Assembly (NCBI GenBank): GCA_963782475.1
Contig: CAWAJW010000015.1
Coordinates: 62,001 to 126,000 of the forward strand
From: CAVQBP01 sp963782475
Lineage (GTDB): Bacteria > Bacteroidota > Ignavibacteria > Ignavibacteriales > Ignavibacteriaceae
DNA length: 64,000 nucleotides
Direction: 5' to 3'
Shown: positions 19,237 to 27,353 of the stretch, piece after piece
Numbering within the stretch: position 1 is the stretch's first letter
Layout of the letters: every line of letters begins with the position of its first letter
The notes under the pieces: model-generated
What the model was told of the DNA's origin: nothing
The model's input: the letters and a program-made list of their open reading frames with translations, nothing else
Databases searched by the model: none
Program-made: the position numbers and the translations under genes

Positions 19237-20064
19237 TTAATTTTTGTCTCTCTGTCTGTATAATATTGGATTAAGAGGAGAAGCAACAATATTACCAATC
19301 TTCACTCCGGGGCACCATTTTTCCCAGTCGGCTTTTTGGTAATTATTTGTAGGTTTCTTTAATTTGATATTTTCATCCATATAAATTATAGTCATAACTG
19401 CACGTACGTTATCGGAATTATTAGCACCAGCATGGTGAAAAGTCCAACCATTATGATAACTTACTTCACCGATGTCGAATGGTTCAACAAAGTGATTAAA
19501 ATTTTCTTTTTCCAGAGCTTTTTTTAATTCAGCCTCCGATTGGTCGCTTATTTCCAGATCGCGTCCGAAAGAAAATTTATGGCTTTTAGCCGAAAATGCA
19601 AGGGGACCCATTTCAAGCGGAGTTTTTTGTAAGGGTATCCATAAAGTTATTGTTTTATCGGAATCTAGAGGCCAATAAAATTGATCTGCATGCCAGGGTG
19701 TAATTCCACCGGACGGTTCTTTGTATAAAGCCTGGTCGTGGTATAATCTAACCCCTTCAACCCCCAAGAGATCGGCAGCTATTTTTGCCAGCCTTTTACT
19801 TTTTACAAACTCGTTAACGATTTCGTTTTCTCTCCATAGATTGAAAATTTGTAAAAATGCTTTTTGGTAGGTTGTCCTTTCTTCCATAGGAAGATGCATT
19901 TGATTTAACTCTACAACTTTTTGACTTATTATTTTTCCGTAATAATTCACCGCTTCATCCGATAATACATTTTTGAGTTTTACAAAACCGTTTTCTCGAA
20001 AGAAGCGAATTTGTTCATTGTTGATTTTATACAGTTCATTTATATGTAATTTGAAATCGCTCAT
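19237..20064 (-). CDS. Phytanoyl-CoA dioxygenase (PhyH) family protein
   Basis: A 275-residue Fe(II)/2-oxoglutarate dioxygenase-like protein. The facial triad is visible as H125-x-D127 (TPWHADQFYW) and a distal His in TFHHAGANNSD (H210 or H211), with R221 (VRAVMTIIYMDE) as the candidate 2-oxoglutarate ligand. A start at 20064 is chosen because GAGG lies seven to ten bases upstream; the longer frame to 20154 would overlap the preceding gene. It begins 16 bases after the MetH-activation-domain gene, within the corrinoid operon. The family hydroxylates diverse small molecules. Oxidative removal of a methyl or sulfate substituent would fit the context but is only inference. Confidence 0.85.
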   Translation of the reverse strand: MSDFKLHINELYKINNEQIRFFRENGFVKLKNVLSDEAVNYYGKIISQKVVELNQMHLPMEERTTYQKAFLQIFNLWRENEIVNEFVKSKRLAKIAADLLGVEGVRLYHDQALYKEPSGGITPWHADQFYWPLDSDKTITLWIPLQKTPLEMGPLAFSAKSHKFSFGRDLEISDQSEAELKKALEKENFNHFVEPFDIGEVSYHNGWTFHHAGANNSDNVRAVMTIIYMDENIKLKKPTNNYQKADWEKWCPGVKIGNIVASPLNPILYRQRDKN

Positions 20065-20080
20065 AAATACCTCATGTTTG

Positions 20081-20830
20081 TTAAGTTTTGAATCTTTTAT
20101 AGATACAACTTTCACTTTTACAAATGTTGCAGCCGTAACTTGTTCTTTTAACATTTTTTCCGATACCGATTATTCCGCTTACGGATTTTGTCGGTATCAT
20201 TAACGAGTTTGAAGTCAAAGTTATTCCGCAAAAATTTTGAGGCATTAGTCTAAATAATTTTTGCTGCTCCGATACGTCCCAATCACAATATCCGGGACTA
20301 TATCTATTTGTAATATTATATCCTTTACTGCGATATAATATTTCCAAATCACCTTGAATTTTATCAATTGCCGCTTTGACAATCTCGGAACCTACAATAT
20401 CAAGGATATAGCTTGTTAAAATTTCGCCCTCCGTTCCCATCTTTTTTGATAATTCGCTAATTTCTTTACCGGCCGTACATAGAAAGACTAAAAGTTTTTC
20501 CGAATTTTTAACACTTTTAAATATCGTTTTGTTAATATTTAATTCGATAAAGTTATCAAACACATCACGGGTAACGAGACTGTAATAGTCCCGATCAAAA
20601 TAAACAGGATTAATCTCTACAAAGTCGGCCTTTATTTTACAATATTTGCTTGCAAGTCTTAAGCTTCGGTCAACAAGAGATTGAAACGGCTCGGGCACCT
20701 GATTATCTTCAAATCCGAGGAGGGTTTGAATTCGCCGGGCTGAGAGTTCTATTTCGGAATAATTTAGATCCACTATTCTCTGAAAATAAAAGTCCGGTTT
20801 TTTAATTTCAGGATAAAAATTATCAATCAT
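20081..20830 (-). CDS. Vitamin B12-dependent methionine synthase activation-domain protein
   Basis: A 249-residue stand-alone homologue of the C-terminal reactivation domain of MetH. Diagnostic stretches are YSPGYCDWDVSEQQKLF and the SAM-binding PTKSVSGIIGIG. A short C-terminal Cys cluster (CNICKSESCIYK) is typical of the free-standing versions in corrinoid methyltransferase clusters. The protein is expected to help reactivate cobalamin oxidised to Co(II), using S-adenosylmethionine and a reductant. The gene lies between mtaC (5-base gap) and phyH (16-base gap), which ties it to the corrinoid protein rather than to methionine synthesis. Confidence 0.85.
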   Translation of the reverse strand: MIDNFYPEIKKPDFYFQRIVDLNYSEIELSARRIQTLLGFEDNQVPEPFQSLVDRSLRLASKYCKIKADFVEINPVYFDRDYYSLVTRDVFDNFIELNINKTIFKSVKNSEKLLVFLCTAGKEISELSKKMGTEGEILTSYILDIVGSEIVKAAIDKIQGDLEILYRSKGYNITNRYSPGYCDWDVSEQQKLFRLMPQNFCGITLTSNSLMIPTKSVSGIIGIGKNVKRTSYGCNICKSESCIYKRFKT

Positions 20831-20835
20831 GATAT

Positions 20836-21504
20836 TTACGCGGTGAATTTGTTCAGAAATTTAACTGCTCCTTGCGGATCTGGTGAATACTCATCGGCTC
20901 CTATTTTAACAGAAAATTCTTTGCTGACCGGTGCGCCGCCGATAATAATCTTTGTATCGGGATTAAAATTCTTTATTTCGTTAACTACTTTTCGCATGTT
21001 TACCATTGTCGTTGTTAAAAGAGCGGACAGACCTACTATACAATTAGGATATTCTTTAATGTTTTTTATAAATGTTTCCGATGAGACATCGACTCCCAAG
21101 TCAATTATTTGCCATCCGTTGCCTTCAACCATCATGGACACAAGATTTTTACCGATGTCATGTAAATCGCCGGTTACAGTCCCGATAACAAAAGTTCCTT
21201 TTTTTGACAGTGAGCCGTCGTTAAAATAACTTTTCATATGTAACAGTGCTCTGCTCATAGCCTTAGCAGATATCAGCATTTGAGGGACAAATATTTTGTG
21301 TTCGCTAAATTTTTGCCCCACTCTTTCCATTCCGGTAATTAGTCCTCTGCTCAATATTTCATTCGGTGGGATGCCGCTTGCCAATGCTTCCGCTGTTAAT
21401 TCATCGGCTCCTTTTTCACCTTTCATATCCGGCGGAAAGGGGCTGTTCATATCAATCTTTCCGAATTCAATGCACTTAGCAATTTTTTCCAGTTTTTCTT
21501 CCAC
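20836..21504 (-). CDS. mtaC: Corrinoid protein (MtaC-type cobalamin-binding subunit)
   Basis: A 222-residue two-domain corrinoid shuttle. The N-terminal four-helix cap (B12-binding_2 type) includes GLITGMERVGQKFSEHKIF and VPQMLISAKAM. The C-terminal Rossmann-like domain has the cobalamin base-off/His-on motif D113-L-H115-D-I-G118, followed by the SxL-type GLSALLTTT and IIGGAPVS. The start is GTG at 21504, preceded by AGAGG that overlaps the end of mtaB, so translation is probably coupled. It accepts the methyl group from MtaB on Co(I) and passes it to the second methyltransferase. The family also includes methylamine and methoxyl proteins; the direct pairing with mtaB points to methanol. Confidence 0.92.
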   Translation of the reverse strand: MEEKLEKIAKCIEFGKIDMNSPFPPDMKGEKGADELTAEALASGIPPNEILSRGLITGMERVGQKFSEHKIFVPQMLISAKAMSRALLHMKSYFNDGSLSKKGTFVIGTVTGDLHDIGKNLVSMMVEGNGWQIIDLGVDVSSETFIKNIKEYPNCIVGLSALLTTTMVNMRKVVNEIKNFNPDTKIIIGGAPVSKEFSVKIGADEYSPDPQGAVKFLNKFTA

Positions 21505-21518
21505 TTGATTTTCCTCTT

Positions 21519-22895
21519 TTATAATCCGTATTCTTCCATTAATATTTTATTCCGGTCAATTGAAGGTAAAATGTCTTCAATGAATTTTTGTTCGTCTTTA
21601 GGTATAGATTGGATGTCGTTTCTTATAATTTCTATCCAGGGCTTTTCCATATCGTTTATTTTTAAATAGCTTTCTCTGCAGGCGGTATCGATTATTTCAA
21701 TACCCTTTAAAGCACCGTTAACCGCCGCTTCTATATAATTTTTCCCTTTAACTATTTCTTCCGAAATTTTAATTATATTTTTCGGCTCGAGTATTAAAGC
21801 TTGTGGATCGAGCGATGCATCCGACTCTATCATTAAATTTTGTAAAGCGAGGACACTATTTTTTCCCTTTTCTATAGCTTTATTCATAAGCCTGCAATCA
21901 TATTCTAATTGCTCAAGATAAACTGTAGGAGCCATGCCGGATAGTAATTTTATATTTTGTACCGATTCGTTACTCCAAAGGTCGGTACAAGCAGCAGCAA
22001 TATTCCCCAAAGGACTAAAATGAGCACAAGCAGCCGTTTTTTCTTCCATTGATATCGGAATTCCTGCGATTGCTTTTAGGAAGGGACCTTCGTAACCGCA
22101 GTCTTTATCCGGCCCAAAAGCTCCTTTTTCAACTGCAACAAGTGTTCTTACAACCGTAACTATTCTGGCAACCGCAGCAAATATTTTGGGAATATACTTT
22201 TTCTCTGCCAGAATCATTGCCGTATTTCCGAAACCGCATGCAGTATCTCCTCCGAGACTAACTTCTGTCCGGTCCGATATATCTTTAATTTGAGTCCATA
22301 GAAAATCCATATCCCGGACACCGAGAACAGCCTGAGAAAACAGGAATTGTTTCATATTGCAGGTCATAAGTGCATCATCGGATATTTCTTTGCCTGCGGT
22401 GGATTCGATTGAAAGTAGATTACCACCGTTTCTGGCACCATCCTCAAAAAGTTCCAGCATTGCCGGTAGATATGCCGAACTTCTTTGTTTGGGAGGTCTG
22501 TCAAATTCGCGCAAGTCATTTGGAGTCAGTCGAATTTCAGTTTTAAGACCGTATTTTTGAAAATAATCCTGGCATACATCATTCATAACTTTTACAATTT
22601 CAACACCAATTTGAGGATGCTTTGTCATTTCAACAACTGTTTCAAACTCAAGAACTAAACCGTTACTATATAATTCCAAAGCTCTTTTGAGAGCATCGTC
22701 AACTATATTCCTATATTGGTTAACTATCTTATTCTTAGTATTTGGTGAAACCTCGACTGCAGGCATTGTGAAATTCAGCTCGGGATAAACAATATTGCCG
22801 CCAATTGTTAATCCTCTTTTTGTAATGACCGGATAAGGAGCCTTACCGAATATTAAGCCTTCCGGATCGGTAATTGTCAGTTTCTTAAATTTCAT
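21519..22895 (-). CDS. mtaB: Methanol:corrinoid protein methyltransferase (MtaB)
   Basis: A 458-residue protein, close to the ~460 of methanogen MtaB. The recalled zinc ligands of Methanosarcina MtaB (E164, C220, C269) find matches at E164 (LLSIESTAG), C220 (GGDTACGFGNTAM) and C266 (PDKDCGYEGPFLKAI). The N-terminus FKKLTITDPEGLIFGKAP and SMEEKTAACAHFSPLG are also family hallmarks. The enzyme activates methanol on zinc and methylates the Co(I) corrinoid of MtaC. It is the first gene of a minus-strand operon with mtaC, the activation protein, phyH and a UroD/MtaA-type gene. A divergent AraC-type regulator starts 122 bases away. A related methyl donor other than methanol is possible, but the match in ligands and length favours methanol. 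Confidence 0.93.
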   Translation of the reverse strand: MKFKKLTITDPEGLIFGKAPYPVITKRGLTIGGNIVYPELNFTMPAVEVSPNTKNKIVNQYRNIVDDALKRALELYSNGLVLEFETVVEMTKHPQIGVEIVKVMNDVCQDYFQKYGLKTEIRLTPNDLREFDRPPKQRSSAYLPAMLELFEDGARNGGNLLSIESTAGKEISDDALMTCNMKQFLFSQAVLGVRDMDFLWTQIKDISDRTEVSLGGDTACGFGNTAMILAEKKYIPKIFAAVARIVTVVRTLVAVEKGAFGPDKDCGYEGPFLKAIAGIPISMEEKTAACAHFSPLGNIAAACTDLWSNESVQNIKLLSGMAPTVYLEQLEYDCRLMNKAIEKGKNSVLALQNLMIESDASLDPQALILEPKNIIKISEEIVKGKNYIEAAVNGALKGIEIIDTACRESYLKINDMEKPWIEIIRNDIQSIPKDEQKFIEDILPSIDRNKILMEEYGL

Positions 22896-23017
22896 TTTTC
22901 GGGCGTTTGATTTTTGATATGTTATTATAATGAGCTCTTTTCATCAAAATACATACTAAATAGACAAAAAATTGACACTATATTGCGCTTTTCTCGATTT
23001 ATGTTTATTTATGTACT
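22896..23017. promoter_or_regulatory. Divergent mtaB/araC promoter region
   Basis: This 122-base spacer must drive both mtaB (minus) and the AraC-type gene (plus). On the minus strand a perfect TATAAT lies at 22924-22929, 29 bases before the mtaB start, without a clear -35. On the plus strand TTGACA (22972-22977) is a good -35 with only weak -10 candidates. The ACCRTTT operator seen elsewhere is absent, so this unit seems to be under separate control, plausibly by the adjacent AraC protein. Confidence 0.45.
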
Positions 23018-23941
23018 ATGAAGCCTGTATTTGAACAGATATATTTTAGTAATTCCCGGTCACTTAAAATATACGAACTAAACGTTGATTATTTCCATGC
23101 GCCGTTGCATTTCCATCCAGAAGTAGAGATTGTTCTAATATTGGAAAGTTTTGGTAAAAGGTTTGTTGGGAAGTCGGTAGAATTTTTTAAAAAAGGTGAT
23201 CTGGTAATTATAGGCTCTAATGTTCCTCATGTATGGTTGAATGACAAATTATTCATGGACGGGAACCATAAATTAAAGGCCCGCGCATTGGTAATTCAAT
23301 TTAATCTGAACATCTTCGGAAATTTATTAAATAATTGTTATGAATTTGATAGAGTCTCATTAATAATAAAAGACTCCAGGTATGGGATTGTAATAAACGA
23401 ATTTAAAAATGAAATAGTATCAAAAAAACTGCGTAATATAGAAAAGCAAAAAGGTGTTCAAAGGATTACAAAGTTGATCGAACTTCTTGAATTTATAAGT
23501 GAAAGCCGACAATATAGATTATTAAATAAAGGTTTAACGGAAAATAAATTCTTTATTCAGGAGACTCAAAATTTTGCAGCGCTTAAGCTATACTTACTGG
23601 ATCATTATACGGGGGATATTAATATAACTGAGGCGGCGGATTTAATGAAGATGAGTATTACTTCTTTTTGTAGATTTTTCAAAAAAACAGCTCGTGTTTC
23701 TTTTACTCAATATATTAATCAACTTAGAATTGATTACGCATGTAAGCTTCTGATCGACAATACATATTCCATATCCCAAATATGTTTCGAAGTCGGTTTT
23801 AACAACCTGTCTTATTTTAACAGAACTTTTAAGAAAATTATGAATAAGACACCAAAGGAATATCGAAAAGATTTTAGGAACCTGGAGAAAAATTTTTCAA
23901 AAATGCCTCGACAGTTTCAAAAATACTCTTCACCGGTATGA
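23018..23941 (+). CDS. AraC-family transcriptional regulator with cupin sensor domain
   Basis: A 307-residue regulator. The N-terminal cupin fold (HAPLHFHPEVEIVLIL ... GDLVIIGSNVPHVW, residues ~28-75) is a small-ligand pocket of the AraC type. The C-terminal pair of helix-turn-helix motifs includes INITEAADLMKMSITSFCRF and ISQICFEVGFNNLSYFNRTF, then KKIMNKTPKEYR, the classic AraC signature. It is transcribed divergently from mtaB, so it most likely controls the corrinoid methyltransferase operon in response to a sugar or methylated substrate. The ligand is unknown. The gene is intact. Confidence 0.92.
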   Translation: MKPVFEQIYFSNSRSLKIYELNVDYFHAPLHFHPEVEIVLILESFGKRFVGKSVEFFKKGDLVIIGSNVPHVWLNDKLFMDGNHKLKARALVIQFNLNIFGNLLNNCYEFDRVSLIIKDSRYGIVINEFKNEIVSKKLRNIEKQKGVQRITKLIELLEFISESRQYRLLNKGLTENKFFIQETQNFAALKLYLLDHYTGDINITEAADLMKMSITSFCRFFKKTARVSFTQYINQLRIDYACKLLIDNTYSISQICFEVGFNNLSYFNRTFKKIMNKTPKEYRKDFRNLEKNFSKMPRQFQKYSSPV

Positions 23942-23990
23942 AAAAATCGAACCGTAATATTTCTAAAAAATCTTTCCCGTTCGAACTATA

Positions 23991-24057
23991 ACCGTTTATT
24001 ACTTAAAACCGCCATTTAATACTTATTAATTGATTCGGCTTCCTCAAAATTTATCTT
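23991..24057 (+). promoter_or_regulatory. Bipartite operator and promoter, copy 3 (PhoD-like gene)
   Basis: ACCGTTT (23991-23997) and GCCATTT (24011-24017) are 20 bp apart. TTGATT (24030-24035) starts 19 bp after the second repeat, and TATCTT (24052-24057) follows after 16 bp. The first nine bases ACCGTTTAT fit the published LytTR-family repeat pattern. The spacer between the AraC gene and 24336 is 394 bases; outside this element it holds nothing I recognise, so the transcript would have a long leader (~270 bases). Confidence 0.65.
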
Positions 24058-24335
24058 TCAATTTTATAAGTTTTGTATTACTGTATTAAAATAAGTACAA
24101 GCTTTTTTAATTATTATAGCAAATCTTATTCATAATCTTAATTTTAGTCAATTAGAGATTATGATTAAGTCCTGTATTCCAAAGTCATGTACAACGAGCA
24201 AGCTATGAGCGAGAGTAATAATAAAAAGCATCATTATATTTATGAATTAGAGTATTAAGAATAAATAACTCTCGACTTTTTCTGTACAAACATTTTTATC
24301 ATTCAAGCATAAGTAAAAAAATTGAGGACTGCACA

Positions 24336-27041
24336 ATGAAGCTTAAAATTTTTTCATTAGTTGTTTTTTTGTTTTCCCTTTCCGTTTATTGTTCTCCAAA
24401 TCAGCCGGGCTTATCCGGGTGGAATCAGAATTCAAAAAGATATTGGATTGGACCTGATTATTGGGCTAACCGACTACAGGATTGGCAGATAAACAATGGA
24501 AGGTTGGAATGTATCGGTGGTGGAAATCCGCTTCGTACGGTTCACGTGCTTACACATTCGTTATCTCCGGTTAAAGGTGATTTGAGCATGAGTATACGCG
24601 TGGGTGTTATATCAAGAAAAAAAGATTTTTCAAAAAATGATTGCTGCGGATTTTTAATTGGTGCTGGTACGGATAAACTGGATTATCGTGCAGATGCTTT
24701 AATTCATTTATCTTCGGGTGAAAACGGAGGTCTCATTGCAGCAATCGACGGTACAGGTAAAATTTCATTTTATGATAACGAAAAAGATTTAAGGGAAATG
24801 CCTGCAGCTTCACGGAAGGGTAAACCGGTTAAAAGAAATTTGAAGGAGGACATCGAACTTCAATTGTCTATGGCGCCTCAAGGAGAATTTTACAGTATCA
24901 CTTTAAAAGCCGTCGATCACAAAACGAGAAAATTCCTTAACAGTGCCGAATTAAATAATATTCCTACAAAAAGATTAACCGGAAATATTGCTTTGGTTTC
25001 GCAGGGCGGTGCGGATTCAAGCGGTGCTTCTTTTTGGTTTCGCGATTGGAAGATTTTAGGTTCTAAAGTTACGGTAAATAAAAATCATGCTTTCGGACCA
25101 ATCTTTAGTGCAATGTATACTCTCAGCAAAGGTATTCTTAAATTAACTGCGCAAATGCCTCCGGTAGCGAAAACCGATCCGCAAACTGTTAAGCTGCAAA
25201 TTAAATCTGCAGGTAGTAATTTGTGGAAAACAATTGCGGAAGAAAAAATTATTGTTCCAGGATGGACGGTTCCGTTTCGAATTAAAAATTGGGATTCCAG
25301 GAAAGATTATAAATACCGTTTAGTTTATTCAATGGTTTCTCCGGTTGGGCAGATGAAAGAATATTATTACACCGGAAACGTCAATCACAATCCAACAGAT
25401 AAAAATATAATTGTTGCCGCAGCTTTTACAGGAAATGGTGCCACATACGGAACATTCGGAAAAAATTATTCTTTCACGCGTGCCAATCTTTGGTTTCCCC
25501 AGGATGAAATTGTAAGAAATTTAAAGGAACAAAAACCCGATCTTCTTGTTTTTACTGGGGATCAAATTTATGAAACAAGTCCGACTGTACCAGATAGAAG
25601 CGGCAGTTTTAATTCTTACTTAGATTATATGTATAAATGGTATCTATTCTGTTGGGCTTATACTGATTTATTCTGTGATATTCCAACAGTCTGTATGCCC
25701 GACGATCATGATGTTTACCAGGGAAATATTTGGGGTAACGGAGGAGTTAAACCGCCGAATCAGTCGAAGGGCAATAAATATCCTGACTATTATAAAGGTG
25801 AAAATGCTAAGCTTCATTGGCGTCAGGATAAGGGGGGTTACATTATGCCCACAAGTTTTGTTAATATGGTACAAAGAACTCAAACCAGTCAATTGCCCGA
25901 CCCCTATGATCCTACTCCCATCGCCAGCGGTATTGGAGTTTATTATACCTCTATGAATTACGGCGGAATCAGTTTTGCAATTTTGGAAGATAGGAAATTT
26001 AAATCCTCGCCTGTCGAAATTATGCCAAAGGGCGATGTAGTGAATGGCTGGTTTCAAAATTCGAATTTTGACCCGCGGGAAGCAGACATGGATGATGCCA
26101 AACTTCTTGGAGATCGTCAACTTTCTTTCCTGCATCATTGGACAGCCGATTGGCGTGGAGCGTGGATGAAAATTTCTTTATCGCAGACAATTTTAGCAGA
26201 TGTAACAACGCAGCCGATTGGCGCAAAATCAGGCAGCATCGTTGCAAGAAGAAAACCATTGCCTCCCGGTGTGATGCCGAAGAATTTTACATTTGCTCGG
26301 GATATCGATTCAAACGGCTGGCCCCAAACCGGTAGGAATAAAGCTCTTAGAGAATTACGCCGCGGTTTTACATTTATGATTGCGGGTGACCAGCACCTTG
26401 CATCCATCGTGCATCATGGAATTGATAATTGGGACGACGCAGGTTTTTCATTTTGTGTACCTTCAGTAGGCAATATGCATCTCCGGATGTGGTACCCTCC
26501 CAAACCGGGAATAGATCATCAGCCCGGCTATCCGCCTTACACAGGAAAATATCTCGACGGATTTGGTAATCATATTACAGTTTGGGCTGCGGCTAATCCC
26601 GTTATTTCATATCATAAACCTGCGGAATTATACGATAGGGCCCCAGGTTACGGACTTTTACTGTTTAATAAAAAGCAACAGACAATTACGATGCAGTGCT
26701 GGCCGAGATATGTTGATCCAGCGGATCCCAATGCAAAAGAATTTCCGGGTTGGCCAATGACTATTTCGGTCGAAGATAATTACGGTCGAAAAGCAGATGC
26801 TTATTTGCCTACTCTAAAATTTACCGGGATGAAAAATCCGGTTGTGCAGGTAATCAAAGAATCGAATAATCAAGTTCTTTATACTATCCGGGCAAAAGAC
26901 GATACTTTCCGCGCTAAAGTATTTGAACCAGGATTATATACGATTAAAACCGGTGAGCAGGGAACAAGTAAAATGAAAACATTGAAGCATATTCATTCAA
27001 TCAGTAGAAATGAATCTAAAACAATAATCCTAGCATTTTAA
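24336..27041 (+). CDS. Secreted PhoD-like metallophosphatase with N-terminal lectin-like domain
   Basis: An intact 901-residue exported protein. A signal peptide (residues 1-20) ends near SVYCSP. Residues ~25-245 form a beta-rich region resembling a concanavalin/LamG fold (NRLQDWQINNGRLECIGGG ... SFWFRDWKIL). The phosphatase part has the PhoD-type metal motifs: LVFTGDQIYE (~404-411), MPDDHDVYQGNIWG (~453), GDRQLSFLHHW, and MIAGDQHLAS (~683). PhoD enzymes are calcium/iron phosphodiesterases and monoesterases. In sulfatase-rich loci such proteins may act on phosphorylated or other ester-substituted glycans, but no substrate can be read here. It carries its own operator (copy 3). Confidence 0.88.
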   Translation: MKLKIFSLVVFLFSLSVYCSPNQPGLSGWNQNSKRYWIGPDYWANRLQDWQINNGRLECIGGGNPLRTVHVLTHSLSPVKGDLSMSIRVGVISRKKDFSKNDCCGFLIGAGTDKLDYRADALIHLSSGENGGLIAAIDGTGKISFYDNEKDLREMPAASRKGKPVKRNLKEDIELQLSMAPQGEFYSITLKAVDHKTRKFLNSAELNNIPTKRLTGNIALVSQGGADSSGASFWFRDWKILGSKVTVNKNHAFGPIFSAMYTLSKGILKLTAQMPPVAKTDPQTVKLQIKSAGSNLWKTIAEEKIIVPGWTVPFRIKNWDSRKDYKYRLVYSMVSPVGQMKEYYYTGNVNHNPTDKNIIVAAAFTGNGATYGTFGKNYSFTRANLWFPQDEIVRNLKEQKPDLLVFTGDQIYETSPTVPDRSGSFNSYLDYMYKWYLFCWAYTDLFCDIPTVCMPDDHDVYQGNIWGNGGVKPPNQSKGNKYPDYYKGENAKLHWRQDKGGYIMPTSFVNMVQRTQTSQLPDPYDPTPIASGIGVYYTSMNYGGISFAILEDRKFKSSPVEIMPKGDVVNGWFQNSNFDPREADMDDAKLLGDRQLSFLHHWTADWRGAWMKISLSQTILADVTTQPIGAKSGSIVARRKPLPPGVMPKNFTFARDIDSNGWPQTGRNKALRELRRGFTFMIAGDQHLASIVHHGIDNWDDAGFSFCVPSVGNMHLRMWYPPKPGIDHQPGYPPYTGKYLDGFGNHITVWAAANPVISYHKPAELYDRAPGYGLLLFNKKQQTITMQCWPRYVDPADPNAKEFPGWPMTISVEDNYGRKADAYLPTLKFTGMKNPVVQVIKESNNQVLYTIRAKDDTFRAKVFEPGLYTIKTGEQGTSKMKTLKHIHSISRNESKTIILAF

Positions 27042-27353
27042 TTTTTATGTATAGCAGCAGTTTTATTTTAGCAACTCAAATAATCTGAATTTCAGATACT
27101 AACAGATTTATTTAAAGATGATTTCTTTCTAAAACTTTAAGCACCTTGATTCAATTGAGTACTGTCTTGAGCAAAATGTCAATAAATCTAATAACAAAGT
27201 AGTTAAAGAAATTAAAAATACGTTGATCGAGGCTTAGATTTGCGGTAAACTTGAGTTGGATTATTGATATTTCGATTCTATTTAACGTACTTATTTGAGG
27301 CGGCGGTTTAACTGCCACATTATAATCTACTAAAATTTAGAGGAGATAATAAT
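27042..27353. other. Intergenic stretch without recognised gene
   Basis: 312 bases of AT-rich sequence between the PhoD-like gene and the class V aminotransferase. No coding potential, RNA gene or convincing terminator was seen. A GC-richer patch at 27297-27316 with a GCGGTTT at 27303 faintly recalls the operator half-site but lacks a partner 20 bp away. The only clear signal is the GAGGAG ribosome site just before 27354. Confidence 0.4.
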
